In this document: piece after piece, positions 1 to 12,344 of the stretch
How positions within the stretch are numbered: position 1 is the first letter of the stretch
Layout: each line of letters begins with the position of its first letter
Assembly (NCBI GenBank): GCA_015501055.1
Contig: JADNYV010000023.1
Coordinates: 62,001 to 126,000 of the forward strand
DNA length: 64,000 bases
Reading direction: 5' to 3'
Source: Mucidula mucida
Taxonomy: Eukaryota; Basidiomycota; Agaricomycetes; Agaricales; Physalacriaceae
Translations under genes and position numbers: made by a program
Notes under the pieces: model-generated
Databases searched by the model: none
Seen by the model: only the letters and a program-made list of their open reading frames with translations
What the model was told of the DNA's origin: nothing

Positions 1-1
1 A

Positions 2-301
2 CGGACTCTGCTGAAAACGTTGTGCCCCAGAGACTCTTCCTGGTTGGTCACACATCGCGCGACATTGGATGGTATCATAGACTGGTGCCAAGCTTCTAAT
101 CGCGATGATTTGCCGTTCCCTCTCGAGAAATTATTCAATGGGAAGGTCGTTCACAATGGTGAGCGGGTGGTGTCTCTGGATGAGGCGCTGCGAGAGATGT
201 TCGCTCTGGATTCAAACCGCCTTCGGTTTGACTGGGCGGCGCGTACAATGATATTAGGGGAAGCTGCTCCGGACCCTCCCTTGATGCCTTGGGGTGCTTA
301 G
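2..301 (+). CDS. DUF6535 protein, C-terminal end (cut by window edge)
   Basis: The open frame enters from the left edge and stops with TAG at 299-301. The roughly 98 visible residues align end to end with the C-terminus of the DUF6535 protein at 61537-64000. Shared signatures are CPR at the start, then an aromatic/Asp stretch, FPLE(K/G)(L/F)F.G(K/R)VV, and a VSLD-type acidic motif. DUF6535 proteins are multi-pass membrane proteins expanded in Agaricomycetes, with no established function. The membrane domain lies outside the window. The family call is strong because of the colinear match; only the tail can be described. Confidence 0.8.
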   Translation, partial: RTLLKTLCPRDSSWLVTHRATLDGIIDWCQASNRDDLPFPLEKLFNGKVVHNGERVVSLDEALREMFALDSNRLRFDWAARTMILGEAAPDPPLMPWGA

Positions 302-530
302 AGTCGAAGTTCCGAAGATAATCCTGAGCCGTGGAAGGTACACCTCCAACACCTCTGGCTAGTTGCACCTCTAGTACCTAAGTGAACAACTGGAGCTTAT
401 AATACATTTAGATACTCGGCAAAACATGTATCATATCGCAAGACTCAAGGAGGCAGGCGGCTTCGTCGCCGTAAAGAGATCCTGTATGTTCGTACTGAGT
501 TGCAATGACGCCTCTTCGCACATGAGTACT

Positions 531-1722
531 TTAGCCCTTCCACCAGTTGTCCACGCTAGCGCTGCCGTTTATACCCATGGTGATGAATCCAGCGATACCC
601 TGCGAGATGACGCCCCCGAGGAACTCGAGTCTGAAGACGGGGTTGTACTGTCCCTCCGGGCCGTGACTATCCTCGAAGATATTAAGGGAGTCGCGCCAGT
701 TCCGAGTGCGATCCTTCAAAGGATTCGTCGTGTATGGGTGCATCTTGTCCACGACAGAGTTGACCTCGTCGTCAAAGAAGAATTGCCCTACGTGGGATAG
801 ACGACCGCCATCGAAAGTGCCGTTCGGTAGCGCTGTCCACTCGGGGAAAACTTTGGTGTGGATATGTGTGGCCCGTCCAGTATAGTAGCCGGGGAAGATA
901 GCTGCACAGCCAATTAGATTCAAGAATTCTGACGATGCAAAGACAGACTGATAAACTGAACTACGCCATTGGCGTTTGTTGGCCACGCGCCACGCAACCA
1001 AGTTTCTTCGTGTTTAGTTCTCGGGTACGCGCTAAGAAGGCCAGAGCGTTTACCGCCGACCTGGGGCTTCTCGTCTACGAGATGAGGATGGGGTAGTGGA
1101 TGCCCCGCGTAATGACCAGTCGCATTGGCTTGCCATATGTCCACAAGAACGTTCTCCATGGGCGTGCAGGTTTCGACATCAATGACGCCGATGTCAAGGA
1201 GGAGCAGAAGACCTGGACTAGGTCATTTTACAAAATAGTTGCTTGAATAGAGGACTTACCTGGCTGTAACTCTGCAATGTTAGTACGCAGTGGATGGCCT
1301 TGCTTATGATAATAGGGCCCCTCAGTCACGACAGGTGTTAGGACGCATGTGTTGTTGTCGATCTCGGCTTCTGCCGTGGGTGTGCACTCCATCAGTGAAG
1401 AAGATGCGTCAGCGCCTGTGTCTGCAAAAGGTGTTAGCTTTATCTTCCCGAAAGATGTAAAGCACATGCCGTCTTTGAAGAGATCTTCATATCCCTCCAA
1501 TCCAGTTTGTATCCCAAGCTTGGGACCAGTTTCTGAACCACCAAGGGCTTTCTGCGCCCATGCCCGCTTTCGCTGTGCGGTATACGCTGCTACAGCAGGC
1601 GCACAATGATATGCGGCAACCTGGAGAGCACGCTGCGCATCGATCTCCTCCGGCGTCGTAGGCTTTGAATGCGCCGTTGCCAGCAGCGGTAATAAAGAGG
1701 CGACTAGCAGTGAAGGCAGCAT
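531..1722 (-). CDS. Secreted intradiol ring-cleavage dioxygenase
   Basis: Exons on the minus strand are 1722-1260, 1212-949 and 901-531; both introns are 47 bp and GT-AG, and the total is 1,098 nt (365 aa). Residues 1-20 form a signal peptide (MLPSLLVASLLPLLATAHS). The core holds TEGPYY, VDIWQANATGHYAGH, PGYYTGRATHIH and GQ.FFD, the intradiol (protocatechuate/catechol dioxygenase-like) scaffold in which two Tyr and two His bind Fe(III). The C-terminus (FLGGVISQG...ITMGI...VDNWWKG) is typical of extracellular fungal members. The likely role is cleavage of catechols released during lignin or aromatic breakdown outside the cell. A TATA box lies 60 bp upstream. The start is chosen because it opens directly into the signal peptide. 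Confidence 0.93.
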
Positions 1723-1781
1723 AGTCGTCGTCGGATGCTAACCGAGGCTGTCGAGTGTGAGATCCGGGGACATATGCGGGG

Positions 1782-1789
1782 TATATATA
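1782..1789 (-). promoter_or_regulatory. TATA box of the intradiol dioxygenase gene
   Basis: TATATATA lies 60-67 bp upstream of the ATG at 1722 on the minus strand, a usual spacing for fungal genes with a short 5' leader. Confidence 0.55.
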
Positions 1790-3091
1790 CCTCCTCCATT
1801 TCTGTCGATCATGGAAGAACCCAGCACGGCGGGATCGGACACTGATCGGACTGACAACAAATAATCGGCATGTGAGAGGCTAGTTGGGTCACGCGGAACA
1901 ACCTCCATCCGCTCCCCCGCATCAGGTCCGTCCCAGGTTCGTTTCTGCTCGTTTCTTTTGCGAATGACCATCTGTTGAGCACATTCAGGCTGGAAGGTCT
2001 TGTAGGATTATACTCTGCTGCTCCTTTTTCTGTCAAAGGTTATTATTCTGCTCCTACCGAAGCCCGGAGCCGGTCGCCCAGCATTCACTGTCCGATCTCA
2101 CATGCGGGGTAACCAACCTTTTCAGCTACTGAGCGCGACATCAAACCACTCGGTCTGGACTAGCTCGAGGCATCTCTCGGAGTACGTCAACCCCAGTTTT
2201 CTCCACTTCTCGGATCCGGTCGCCTTTTCATTTTCTCTTCTTGAGACTGCACGTCGATTTACCCACACCCAGCTCTCCTCTTGTTTCGCTGTCGCCTGAG
2301 TCTCGACCGTTTTATGACCCACAAGTATTCCAACACCCCTTTCTTCATTATTCCTAGAATTTGGACACGCGCACACACGAGAAGCGTACCGTGTCAGTGA
2401 CGCGAAACGGACGGCCTCCGCTAGGCCGTACACTCCGTCCGCACTCCTTGACCGCCTGGCGCAATGTATGTCTTTAGATACGTGCATCCGTGTCAGACGT
2501 ACGCGTCCAACCAAATCAGCACTTGTGGTATTTGATTTTTTGGTCACTCTTTTCTTTTTACATCCTGAAATAAAGTTATTGCGCACGCCGACGGACATTG
2601 ATACAGTCTCCTTTCCGCATTTCGTCAAAATTTCACTCTATACCAGCTGCGAAGACTAGGCTGCTTCACCGCAAGCCTTAAAGTCATGTCGCATGATACA
2701 CATCGACGGCTTTCGAGACATGACAAGCACAAGTTGCGGTATACATAGGTCGTCGTGTTGATGGTCCGCAGATGGGTGGCATGAACCCCTGAGATGTACG
2801 CATCAGTATTTCTATTAAACAACGAGAAGTTGAAGAGGAAATAGTAGGAAAGCACCCAAAAGTATAAGCCATAAGTAATCTGCTATTGCTTTCAGAAAGT
2901 TGGTGAGTGCAAAGACGGTGAATTACACGAGCAACGTTCTTGAAACATCGCCTGCAACTCGCAGCATCGCTTGGCGACCAGTGGAAGTCTCATTGTCACC
3001 GTGGAGATTGAGCGCGTCACACGTGACGCTTCAACTTTTCATTGACCACCACCATCAAGGCGACGCGACTTTACAGGATAAAACCTTCACC
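1790..3091. other. Intergenic stretch, no supported gene
   Basis: Contains only weak open frames, the longest on the minus strand at 2122-2628, with basic, low-complexity translations and no recognisable motif. It probably holds the promoters of the two divergent flanking genes. Confidence 0.4.
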
Positions 3092-3568
3092 ATGCCCAAG
3101 ACAGCGCCTGGAAAAGGACTTCGTGCTAGCAAGAAGTCAGGTATGATTTAAGCGCTCAGATTTTACTATCCATCACCCTTCTATCACAGTACGTCCACAT
3201 CACTTATTCGTTCCTCGCGCGCTTCAAATTATTCCCGCAGTGGCATTATGATCCCAGCGTCGACATGCTTGACAAATACGGCGACTATCACATCTGCATT
3301 CGCCCTCCGACACCTGTTTTTCCTCTCTTCTACGTTGTACGCATCTTCGACAAGGATATGAACATCATCACGGACCCAAAGTAACCGATATGGATGTACG
3401 ATGCCGCCTCTCCCAATCGGCGTATATATGGCAGCAGCGATGTGGACTGCACTGCATTATCGCAAGTATTTGCTGAAGGACGGGAAGAAAGTCATATGTG
3501 ATTTTGGAGGTGAATGGGTAGTTCGAACGTTGCCATATCGCTCTGTTACGAAGGGTGACAAACTGTAG
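3092..3568 (+). pseudogene. Decayed first copy of the tandem small-protein pair
   Basis: This is a paralogue of the gene at 3776-4347. It starts MPKTAPGKGL, has an intron donor at the homologous place, and resumes after a cag acceptor near 3240 with WHYDPSVDMLDKYGDY. It then hits an in-frame TAA about 3381 (the intact copy has a His codon there), and loses 5 nt of frame before the conserved tail RKYLLKDG...GDKL-stop at 3566-3568. The middle exon of the intact copy is missing: the first acceptor abuts sequence resembling the second donor (gtacgtcc). One stop, one frameshift and one lost exon make it a clear pseudogene. The function of the family is unknown. Confidence 0.8.
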
Positions 3569-3775
3569 ACGTTGCACTCTGCAATCATCTTCCTATAATT
3601 CTCAACGCGTGTATTCGGCTGAGGTTTCTCTGTAGAGTTTGGAGCATGTATCTCTTGTTTTCGGCAAGAACAATCAGACATCAATTATTCATCTCCGCGC
3701 GTCCCCACAAAACGTAACTTCGATTTTTCGTACGCTGAACCTTGTTGTTCCCCTTCCCCTATTCACATCCTCGAC

Positions 3776-4347
3776 ATGATGCCAAAGTCAACGTCAGCGA
3801 AGATCAAGAAGACGAAGAAGAGTTCCGGTAAGAACGACCGTCTTCATGCCTGCTCGCCCACGTTCATGGACACGCGACTGTATACATAGGTCCCAAGGCG
3901 ACCGACGCGCCGAAGCCTCCGGATGAAGTCCAAAAGTTCATAACCGTACGTCGTGGCACCAACGTGGCACCGTCTCTCTCGAACTCCACACTCATTCACT
4001 ACTACTGTCACTAGTGGCATTACGACCCCGCGCTAGACATGCTCGACAAATACGGCGACTACACCATATGCATCCGTCCTCCCTATCCCGACCTGCCATC
4101 TTTTTACTTTGTCCGCGTCTTCGACAAGGACATGAACCTCGTCAATGACCCTACGCATCCTATCTGGATGTACGACGCCGCACAACCAAACCAGCGCAAC
4201 GTCTCGCGCATGCCGCAAGGTCATGGACTGCGGTGTCTACGCAAGTATATGTTGAAGGACGGGGACAAGGTGATTTGTGAGTTTGGCGGAGAGCGGATCA
4301 TTCGTCCTATACCTTACCGATCCATAACACGAGGAGACAAGTTGTAG
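3776..4347 (+). CDS. Small basic protein of unknown function
   Basis: Three exons (3776-3827, 3890-3945, 4015-4347) with GT-AG introns of 62 and 69 bp give 441 nt, 146 aa. The N-terminus is Lys/Ser rich (KIKKTKKSS) and Pro-rich. The body begins WHYDPALDMLDKYGDY and is rich in Tyr, Pro and charged residues; it ends RSITRGDKL. No signal peptide or membrane segment is seen, and I do not recognise the family. Conservation of the whole reading frame against the dead copy 5' of it supports a real gene. A second ATG directly follows the first, so the start could be 3779. Confidence 0.7.
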
Positions 4348-5506
4348 TCAGGAACGCACTCTTGCACGCAATCACCTCCCAGATTGTCAAGTTGGTCATC
4401 ATCCGGTTTTGCGGCATTCTCCTCTGGCGTATGGAATACTTGAAAACAAGTTTGGATGATTATGTATAAGAACTACTGAGTCAAGAGAAACCCAGGAGCG
4501 CATCAACGCATCTCGTACATAAGGGGCAGAAGTTTGGAAGTTGAAACCTGTGTAGCGCTTTTGAAAGAGTATATGTATGTGAACATTGTGGCCTGTACTT
4601 GGAGATGACCTTTTTCTGTGGTCTCGCCGCACGCTGCGAAAACGATGCGTAATTCTTAGAACCTATCAGCCACCACCCGAGCAAGTGGGCAGCGTGTGGC
4701 GGATTCCCCGCCACATTGAGATTATACCGGGGGGATTGGGCAATGGATTCATGCAGTGCGGGTAGATTTGGGAGGCACTGGGCATCTTCCTGATTTGCTC
4801 CTATTGCACAACAGCAGTCAGAAGTCAATTTCTACATATTTATCAATGTGAGATAAGTGAAAGCATGTGGGTCAGAAACGCACGATGTTATCGCTAGCTG
4901 GTACAGTTCAAAGGTAAAGTGTGGTCCGGAGTATGTGAACCTAAAACAATGACACGCCTTCGACGATTGGAGACGCGGTATGGACGGGGCATACCATCTC
5001 AATCTGAGAGATAGGAAGGCCGGTCTCCCCAATTGTCCACCCTAGCTCCATGGCCGGAAAAGAGATGGCGAAGGCATTGTCGCTGGCCACAGAGCCCGTC
5101 AGCGGCGCAGAAACGCGTCTCGCGGCATCTCTCTGTCATGCAAACGTGATGAAGTTGGTTGATGGGACATCCAGTTGGGTGGTTGAGAAAAATTCGAACA
5201 CGTCCGCATCCGCTACAGTAAGCAGACGAGGACCGTCAATGGAAAGCTGGGCCGGTTAGAGTGGAGAATTGGGACTAAATAAACCGTTGGTCAATAAGAA
5301 CATGGCAGCTGCCTTGCAATCAAGGTCAAATAGGTAATTTGAGGACTGCCTTCTGGAACCGTGGTGGAAGGAGGAAGCAAAAGCGCGGCCGATCGTGTAG
5401 GTGACCAAATATAGGATGTCCGTGTTAGCTTCCGCCATCACGCTTGCCTCATGGCCTACTGCTGTTGACCTCCGCCAATGCACCCAAATCGTCGCTTGCA
5501 GTCGGA
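4348..5506. other. Intergenic stretch, no supported gene
   Basis: Only short overlapping frames on both strands with no motif. The longest (minus, 4481-4828) has an unlikely Cys/His composition and no matching exon structure. The last few hundred bases should include the promoter of the RING gene that follows. Confidence 0.4.
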
Positions 5507-7875
5507 ATGCCACTGATTGTGCACGCTTCGAGCACCTGCGATGTCTGCCTCAATCCATACGTTTTTGATGGCCAAAACACGGACCAATCGCCCCATACGA
5601 TTCCTTGTGGCCACATTTTCTGCCGAGAGTGCGTTTATATCCGCATATATGTGTCTATATAGCGCATATATGTCATATCTATACCCAAATATGCTCTTGT
5701 ACTTACTCTGCACGTTCATATAGATGCCTTCAATCCATCGTGTCGATGCGCTCCGCCTCGTTTCTAATGCCAACCCAAGGAAATGGTGTCTGTCCTCTCT
5801 GCCGCAAGCCGTTTCGGGATATGACAGCGGTCAGGAAGCTACACATGGATGCCGCACCCACCGAGCCAGAACCCCGTCGCAGTCAGAGGAACAAGTGTTT
5901 CTTCAGCGCTTAATGACACTAAGCTGGGTCCCATCCGAGAGCGGTGACGAGCAAGAGACGCGGGAGACCGCGATTGCGGAGACGGAGACATGGCTTTCTT
6001 CGCAAGCAGACGATCAAGTATGTCCTACTTTTCCGATATCAGTTTCACTTAACAGCGTCTAGGCAACCGAGCTTCGTGGCGCGTTGAATGCGCTGAAGGA
6101 GCACCGCAAAAACGTCAATCGACGACGACAAGCGGAGACAAAAGTTCGAGAGATTGAGGCGCGTGCCGTGATATCTGAGAGCGAGAATGAAGCTCTGCAA
6201 GCGTAAGTCTACGTCGCTCGGAAGAATTGGCTATATTAAATATCTCTCGCAGGCGTCTTACCCAGATGACTACAGAACTAGAAGAATTGCGTGTTCAGAT
6301 GAGAACCGTCGAAGAAAACGCTGCCGCTGCTGCTGTTACCCAAAAGAAAAGCAGAAAAGGCAAGGAGAAGGAGGTCATCTCCCACAATCCCCTCCCCCTC
6401 CCACCTGAAGACATTTCCAACCGTTATGGAGATTTTTCTCGTCGCGCCTTACAGGACATACCACTTACGCAAACCGAACTCAACACGCCCATACCTTATC
6501 CACCTCAATTGAACTTGCCTCCCATCGACTTCCCCCCAACGCAGGTAGGTTCTAAATCGACCACGGCGGCGTTCTTCCCTTACTCCGAAATTGATCGTAT
6601 ACGAGCTCAAGACGCCGCACAACCTCCCTCGAAGCACGACATTGTTCCCGGCGCACCTGCAGAGGCAGGTGTATCGGTAAAGAAGGAGAAGGATAGGGAG
6701 AGAAAGCACAAGAAGAAGCATCGCACACGCGACGTCGCGCCGGATATGAGTCAAGTGCGAACAAGGGATAACGAGGTGTATCCAGGTGGGTACGTGCCTG
6801 CGCCATTTCCGGTCCACGTAGAAGAGGAAACACCTCGCCCAGCTGCCCGTAACCTCGACAATCGGAGCCAGAGGACGATATCATTTCAGCTTCCAGATGA
6901 AGGGTCGTCCTCCTCTCAATCTTCGTCCCAACAGCGCTCAACAGAGCATCGGGACAACTTCCGACCTCCGAGTGCGCATGGCAGTGTGGCCACATGGAAT
7001 ACCAATAATCGCAACTCGACATCTACATTAGGCTTGAACGTGCGGTCCAGCTTCACTGGTGGGCCAGTGGAAGACGAAGATTTAGAAGTTCCCTTGGGCG
7101 ATATGAGGGCATTCTTACCTGCTGTTCGTCCTACTCCCGGAGGGAGTGCGCGTGCCCAATCGGCCGCTCCGACACCTCAATCCCATCGTGCCCCAATATA
7201 CCAACCTACACCTCAGCCGCCACCGGCACCTCAACGACCAAACCACCAGCCACCACCTTCGGCTCGTCGAAGGCTGCGACAACAATCGATGGATGAAGAC
7301 GACTTGGAGATCCCAGTAGGGGATCCACGAGGCTTCCTACCTGTTCTCCACCGGCGACTACACCGCCGATTACTACGGCTCAGCCGGTGAACGACTATCG
7401 CCACCGTCCGCCGATGGAGTCTCGACATACTGTACCCACCACTGTGATCCCTCCTATTCCAATCCCATATTTCCCACCAGGCACCCTTGCCTCATCTCAA
7501 TCTTCATCGCACGCACCTACTCCCTCTCAGCCACAAGTCCATTCATCTTCATCATCAAGCCGACGACGACAGCACGCGTCGCATAGGAGCGAGTCTGTCG
7601 ATGTGCATGCCTTGCCTCCGCAGACCGCTGTCCCACGGAGTAGCACGTCTTCTGGTTCTGCGTCGTCCGGTGGTCATAGCGGCGGACATCATGGGTACCA
7701 GTTCTACGTTGCGCGGCCTCATGCGCTTCCGCCTGTACACACTGGCGCCCAGGCGAGCAGTAACGCGTTGGGGCTGGATCTCAGCCGGCACGCGCCGACG
7801 CCAAACCCGCATATCATTGCGCCCACGCCGCAGATGCCAACGAGGACCTTTTTGAGGTCGTTTAGTACTGGCTGA
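5507..7875 (+). CDS. RING-finger protein with coiled coil and Pro/Ser-rich tail; apparent frameshift
   Basis: Exon 1 (5507-5628) encodes the first half of a C3HC4 RING: CDVC at residues 11-14, then IPCGHIFC. The intron has phase 2, as in the paralogues. Exon 2 (from 5724) gives the second half (CPLCRKPF) and KLHMD. Exons 6063-6202 and 6253-onward give a predicted coiled coil (ALNALKEHRKNV...LTQMTTELEEL) and a long disordered tail with two copies of an acidic motif, DLEVPLGDMRAFLP and DLEIPVGDPRGFLP. The frame changes by one base near the CCCC at 5872-5875, and again near 7343 (either a 41-bp intron 7343-7383 or one missing T). Likely an E3 ubiquitin ligase by RING class; the substrate is unknown. 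It may be intact in the cell if the shifts are sequence errors. Confidence 0.72.
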
Positions 7876-8736
7876 GATGCCGGCATTCATTGTACATACA
7901 TATACTCTTATCTCTATATTACAACTGACGACGGAACTGGAACACTGACCACTGCTGTGACTTTGCTAGCTTTATTGTTTTTCTGTATTGTATTTCTAGA
8001 TGATGCGGAGACGTAAACACACACACATTAGAGTTGTGGTTTCTGAGAACTGTGGCGCAAGCTGAAAGGTTGAGGAAGAACCTGGTTTACAACTTGGTAA
8101 GAGATTGACTGCAAAAAGGTCATGTTAATGACTTCTACTGTCTCCTCATGTTATGGATCGGTACGGATGGTCCACTCCCCGCCAAACTCACAAATGACCT
8201 TCAATTTGTTTGCACAAATTATACTGATCATTTACTCAGACGAATGGTCTATTCCAGTGCTCCTCGCGGCATCTGGATTCATGCGATGTCTTCGGACTCT
8301 AACGTGGCGCACATGTTAGCAAATAAACCAATCTTATTGGGAAGCGGATGTAGCAGCGAGGAAGCAGAGCACAATACAGTATGGGACCTGGGCAAGGGCC
8401 GTAGGCCGGCCCTCGGCCCCGACACGACTGTCCTCGAAAACGCAGGCAGCTACGATACCCACAAAATTAGGAGTGTAACAACGCATGCAATTGGCTGCGC
8501 TCCTAGGGCAACATAGCAAAGACTGAGGCTGAGAACAAGGGAGAATAGGATTGTGTGAGATACCCGACGACTTCCGCACTATTGCTTGGTCTTTCCCGTT
8601 TCGTTTTGTCTCCCGCCATGAAAGATTATCTCACTACGCCACCCGTTCACCGGAGTCTACCGGAGTGGAACATCATACCACTTCTAATCACCTTGAAACA
8701 TGGATACAAAATTCTCTCACTTACACCCACAACGAT
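7876..8736. other. Intergenic, convergent 3' ends
   Basis: Lies between the 3' ends of the RING gene and the CHAT gene. Frames at 8122-8516 have no recognisable motif and overlap on both strands. I see nothing supportable here. Confidence 0.4.
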
Positions 8737-11700
8737 CTACAATCCCATATGTATAAATGGCATCCACGCCGCCATTGGCGTGTCCTGCTCTCTCAGCGTG
8801 CGAACGGCTTCGTGCAGCCCCACGGCTGCCCTCGTCGAACCCACTCTCTCCCCTTTCCCCCCGAGCATCGCCTCATACACCTTCCGCGCAACGAATTCCC
8901 CTTTATCATCGTCCATAGACCACAGCGTCCCAACAATACTGCGATACCCAGCAAATATCATCCCACCAACCATATGTAGCGCCTCGCCCTGGTGCCGATT
9001 ATCACCCATAGACGTTTGGCACGCCGAGAGGAACGCAAACGTAGGCTGTACTGCGCTGTGCTTCTGACGATAAATGGCCTTGGGGGAACTAGCAAACGGC
9101 GCACTTCTATAATGTTGGTACTCCTCCCAATCGTCGTCATCCTGGTCCAGTGACTCGTCGCTGTCCGGGAACGGGCGCATCAGCTGCCACAATGTCAGCT
9201 CGCCATCGGCAAGCCGGAGTGCGCTGTCCATGGGATTGGCGCTCTTTTGCGATCCGTGGCATGCAAAGTGCACCCAATTACATTGTTCGCTCGCGTCCAG
9301 GACGGCCTTGATTGTAGCCCCGTTTTCGGAAAGCTCGAACACGGCGTGACCGTGAGCTTGGAGGAGGCTTTTAATACTGTCAACTTCCCGTCGTGTGCCG
9401 GGTAACGGGGGTTGTTTGGGCATTCGCGTCTGCCGAACTGTGAGCGCCTTCACATGCTGCGGCTCTGGAGTTGGGTCTTCCATGATACTGCTGAAGGACG
9501 GCAGATAGGAAACGATGGCGTAGTCTTGTATAGATTCCCCGTTTTTGTCGCTCGCGTGAACTCCTGCGCAGTGGATTGGAAGACCTGAGAAATGTCCGGT
9601 TGGGAAAATCCACATGCGCTCTGGGTGTTCTGAGGCTAATGGAATAATCTGAATTCAATGAACGTACCAGTTATGACTGCATCACTAACCGTCGATCCGA
9701 GCTTGTCTACTATGGGCTTCAAGACAGCGTCCCAAAGAATAGCGGTCGTTTCCTGAAGCGCGTCTTGCAGGAGGTCTTTCTCTGGTTTTTCAAATAAATG
9801 GACAAAGACCGCCGCTCGATAGTCTTCCTTCTCTGAAGCAGCTCCTCGTTGTCCAAGACCAGCATCCTTCAGCCGTGCTTCGAGGACCTGAGAAAGGCTC
9901 TCCAATTGTTGGACGCTGATATCCGGCAACGGCACACGAAGGATATCCGACTGTCCGAGTACGATGGCATCACAGCCATAGTTACTGGCGTTTAAGACGA
10001 CGACAGGTCCTCCAAGCAGTTTTGCCCTGGAGATGATAGTGTCTGCCGTCCTTCTTTCCATGAAATTCGCCAGCTCTGGCTGTGCTCGTATCTCGACCAG
10101 CAGCTCTTCCCACTTTGTCATTAAACGGTGTTGCTCGATGCTCACGTACTCCCTTGACCTATGTTGGTAAGTTTCTTGATCCAGTGGATCATGGTGGGGT
10201 TGATATAAAAGTTCTGAAAGGCTTAGATCGTCCTCGGGCATGCTGTCAAAGGCAGTCGCAGTCGAGGCGCGTTCAAACGACATCGCCACTTCTTGGAGTT
10301 CCTTTAGAAGGTCGAGTGCATGTGACGACAAAGTCGGCTCCTCTGACGCCCGCCGGGCGACGTCGATGGACATTCGTACTCGTTCGGCCTCCGACCAGAA
10401 AAGTGTATGACCATGGTCGATGAACTCCAGTGCTTCTCGATATCTGCTTGTCACAAGGGCGTGCTGTATCGCATCAGAGACAATAGATATGAGTAGTTTT
10501 CTCCGAATGGTACCAGTGGGACGAGCTTCCTGACCGATTGGATGTTTTTCATCATACAGGCTAGGTATTTCGCTCAGGCCTGTGGCAAGGGCGTCCAAGC
10601 GCTCACGAAATGAAAGTCCCACCCAAGCGATCTGTGGGAGTAAAGCGACATAAGCGTCGTACAAGGCGGCAAGTTTTGGGCTTGGAGCGTTCTCGTCACT
10701 ATCACGCAGAATTTTTAGCGAGAGCATGATACATCGAAGGCGACCGAGGGTGGACGACTGAGAGCTTTTCGACCCTTCGCGCAGAGATTCCAAAATGTGT
10801 GCAAGACTGTCTTCCGACAATTGCGCACTTGTTGCAAGCCTCTCTTGACGCTTCAGGAAATACTGCGCCGATGCGTACTCCCAGACGTACTCAGCTTTAT
10901 CAGCCGGGGGTATGAAGACAAGACCTTGTTCCTCCTTCATGCGTATCGCACGTCGGAGAATATCAAGGTCATGCGGTGCGACGCATCGATAATGAATCAC
11001 CAGAGCGAGGGAAAAGGAGGAAAGAAACTGAGCACGGCTTGTCAAACTCTGCGGAGCATTCGATTCGTTGGCATCCAGGATATCCTGCGCCTCTTCATAG
11101 GCACGTATGGCTTCTATCGCCACCTCGGGTTCTTGAAAGGGCGCAAGAGTCGCCAAGCACCCGCCAAGGCTTCCAATCAAAGAAGCCCTTGTCCCGTTAT
11201 ATGGAGGACAACAAGCAATCGCTTCCTTAATGTAGGCGAGAGCTGTTTTCAGATCGTCGACAGGCGATTCATGGGGTAGAATGAGATGTTTGTAACGGAA
11301 GATAGAGTGAAGAGCAGAAAGGATGGATGATCGAGAAATGCCGTGGGCGATATCAGGACTAGCGTCAAAGATTACGAGCGCTTCGCGACACACGTCTATC
11401 GATTCCTTCACTACCTGCTCCGGGAGACTATCAATCTTACTCCCGTTCTCGATCAGAAAGGTAGAGAGGTTGACGAGGAACAGAGGCATGTGGGGATGCT
11501 CATACGGAGTGCCAGAACTGACTGCCATCCTGTAAGATACATAGGCCTCGTCAAGGTCCGATCGTTGTCCGTATCGCTCATACCGAAAGGAGAGCGCGCT
11601 TCCTAGAGTATTGTGATACGACGCCAGGCCCACAAAGTCGATGGGCCTCTGATGCGTCGCGAGTGCCTGAGCTTTCCGAGCAAAGCCGACGACTTTGTCG

Positions 11701-12344
11701 ATGTCGCTCAAGGTGACCGACAAGGCCTCTTGTCTTTGTAACAGCACGGCAACAAGATTGTGCAGGCGAGCCGGGAGCTCCCTTGAACCTTCAGCAGTCA
11801 GTTCGACTGCTTCAAAGCGGAGGTTCAGGCATTCCTCAAATACGCTGAGATTACCCGACTGACGATACAGAATCAAAAAGCACTGACTGAGGAGAGACCC
11901 GATCCAAGCTATCGACTCTGGCGTACATAGTATGTTGGCGCGTAGTTCGAGAGTTGACATGTTCGGGTACTTTATCATCGTAACTGCTAGTTCATCCTTC
12001 ATCTCCTGAAGAATGGGAGAAAGGATGTTTATCGCATCCTCGAGATCAGGCTGGGAACCCGAGGTATCTGCCGGCGCGCGATAGATAGATATACGCGCTC
12101 TGCGAATCAACACATCGCCGAGCGCGCCATAGAACCGATATCGTCTTGCTGGAGGCTCCCCAGAGAGGATTCGCACGACCTCGCGATATTCCTCTATAGC
12201 AGCGTCAAGACTTGGCGTGTCATGAGGATCATTCGTGAATCGTTTGAAGTGTTGCATAGCTTGGAAGTGGTGCTCTCTAAACGACGCATCGGCGAGAGAC
12301 ATGTCTGGGACGTGCTGGGATTCAAGGTAAGACATCGGATACAT
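8737..12344 (-). CDS. TPR-CHAT domain protein (caspase-like protease fold)
   Basis: Two exons (12344-9668 and 9629-8737) with one 38-bp GT-AG intron give 3,570 nt, 1,189 aa. Residues 1 to about 850 are helical, TPR-like repeats (YNTLGSAL, LDEAYVSYR, LVNLSTFL, SLGGCLATL). The C-terminal CHAT domain starts near MWIFPTGHFSGLPIH. Its catalytic dyad is visible: His1017 in VHFACHG and Cys1096 in AFLSACQTS, followed by GEALHMVGGMIFAGYRSIVGTLW. CHAT peptidases belong to the caspase/separase clan and are greatly expanded in Agaricomycetes, where roles in programmed cell death or self/non-self recognition are suspected but mostly unproven. Both catalytic residues are kept, so activity is likely. An alternative start is the Met at residue 4. 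Confidence 0.92.

Noticed and set aside
2122..2628. Minus-strand frame of 168 codons upstream of the intradiol dioxygenase
   Set aside because: No motif, unusual composition (Arg, Ser, Val rich), no supporting introns or start context; likely chance.
4481..4828. Minus-strand 115-codon frame with several Cys and His
   Set aside because: Cys/His spacing fits no zinc-binding family and the frame overlaps others of equal quality.
7343..7383. 41-bp intron near the 3' end of the first RING gene
   Set aside because: It joins the two frames in phase, but the donor (GTTCTC) is poor and its sequence reads as Pro/Thr-rich tail in the next frame; a one-base loss explains it equally well, so it is mentioned but not called.
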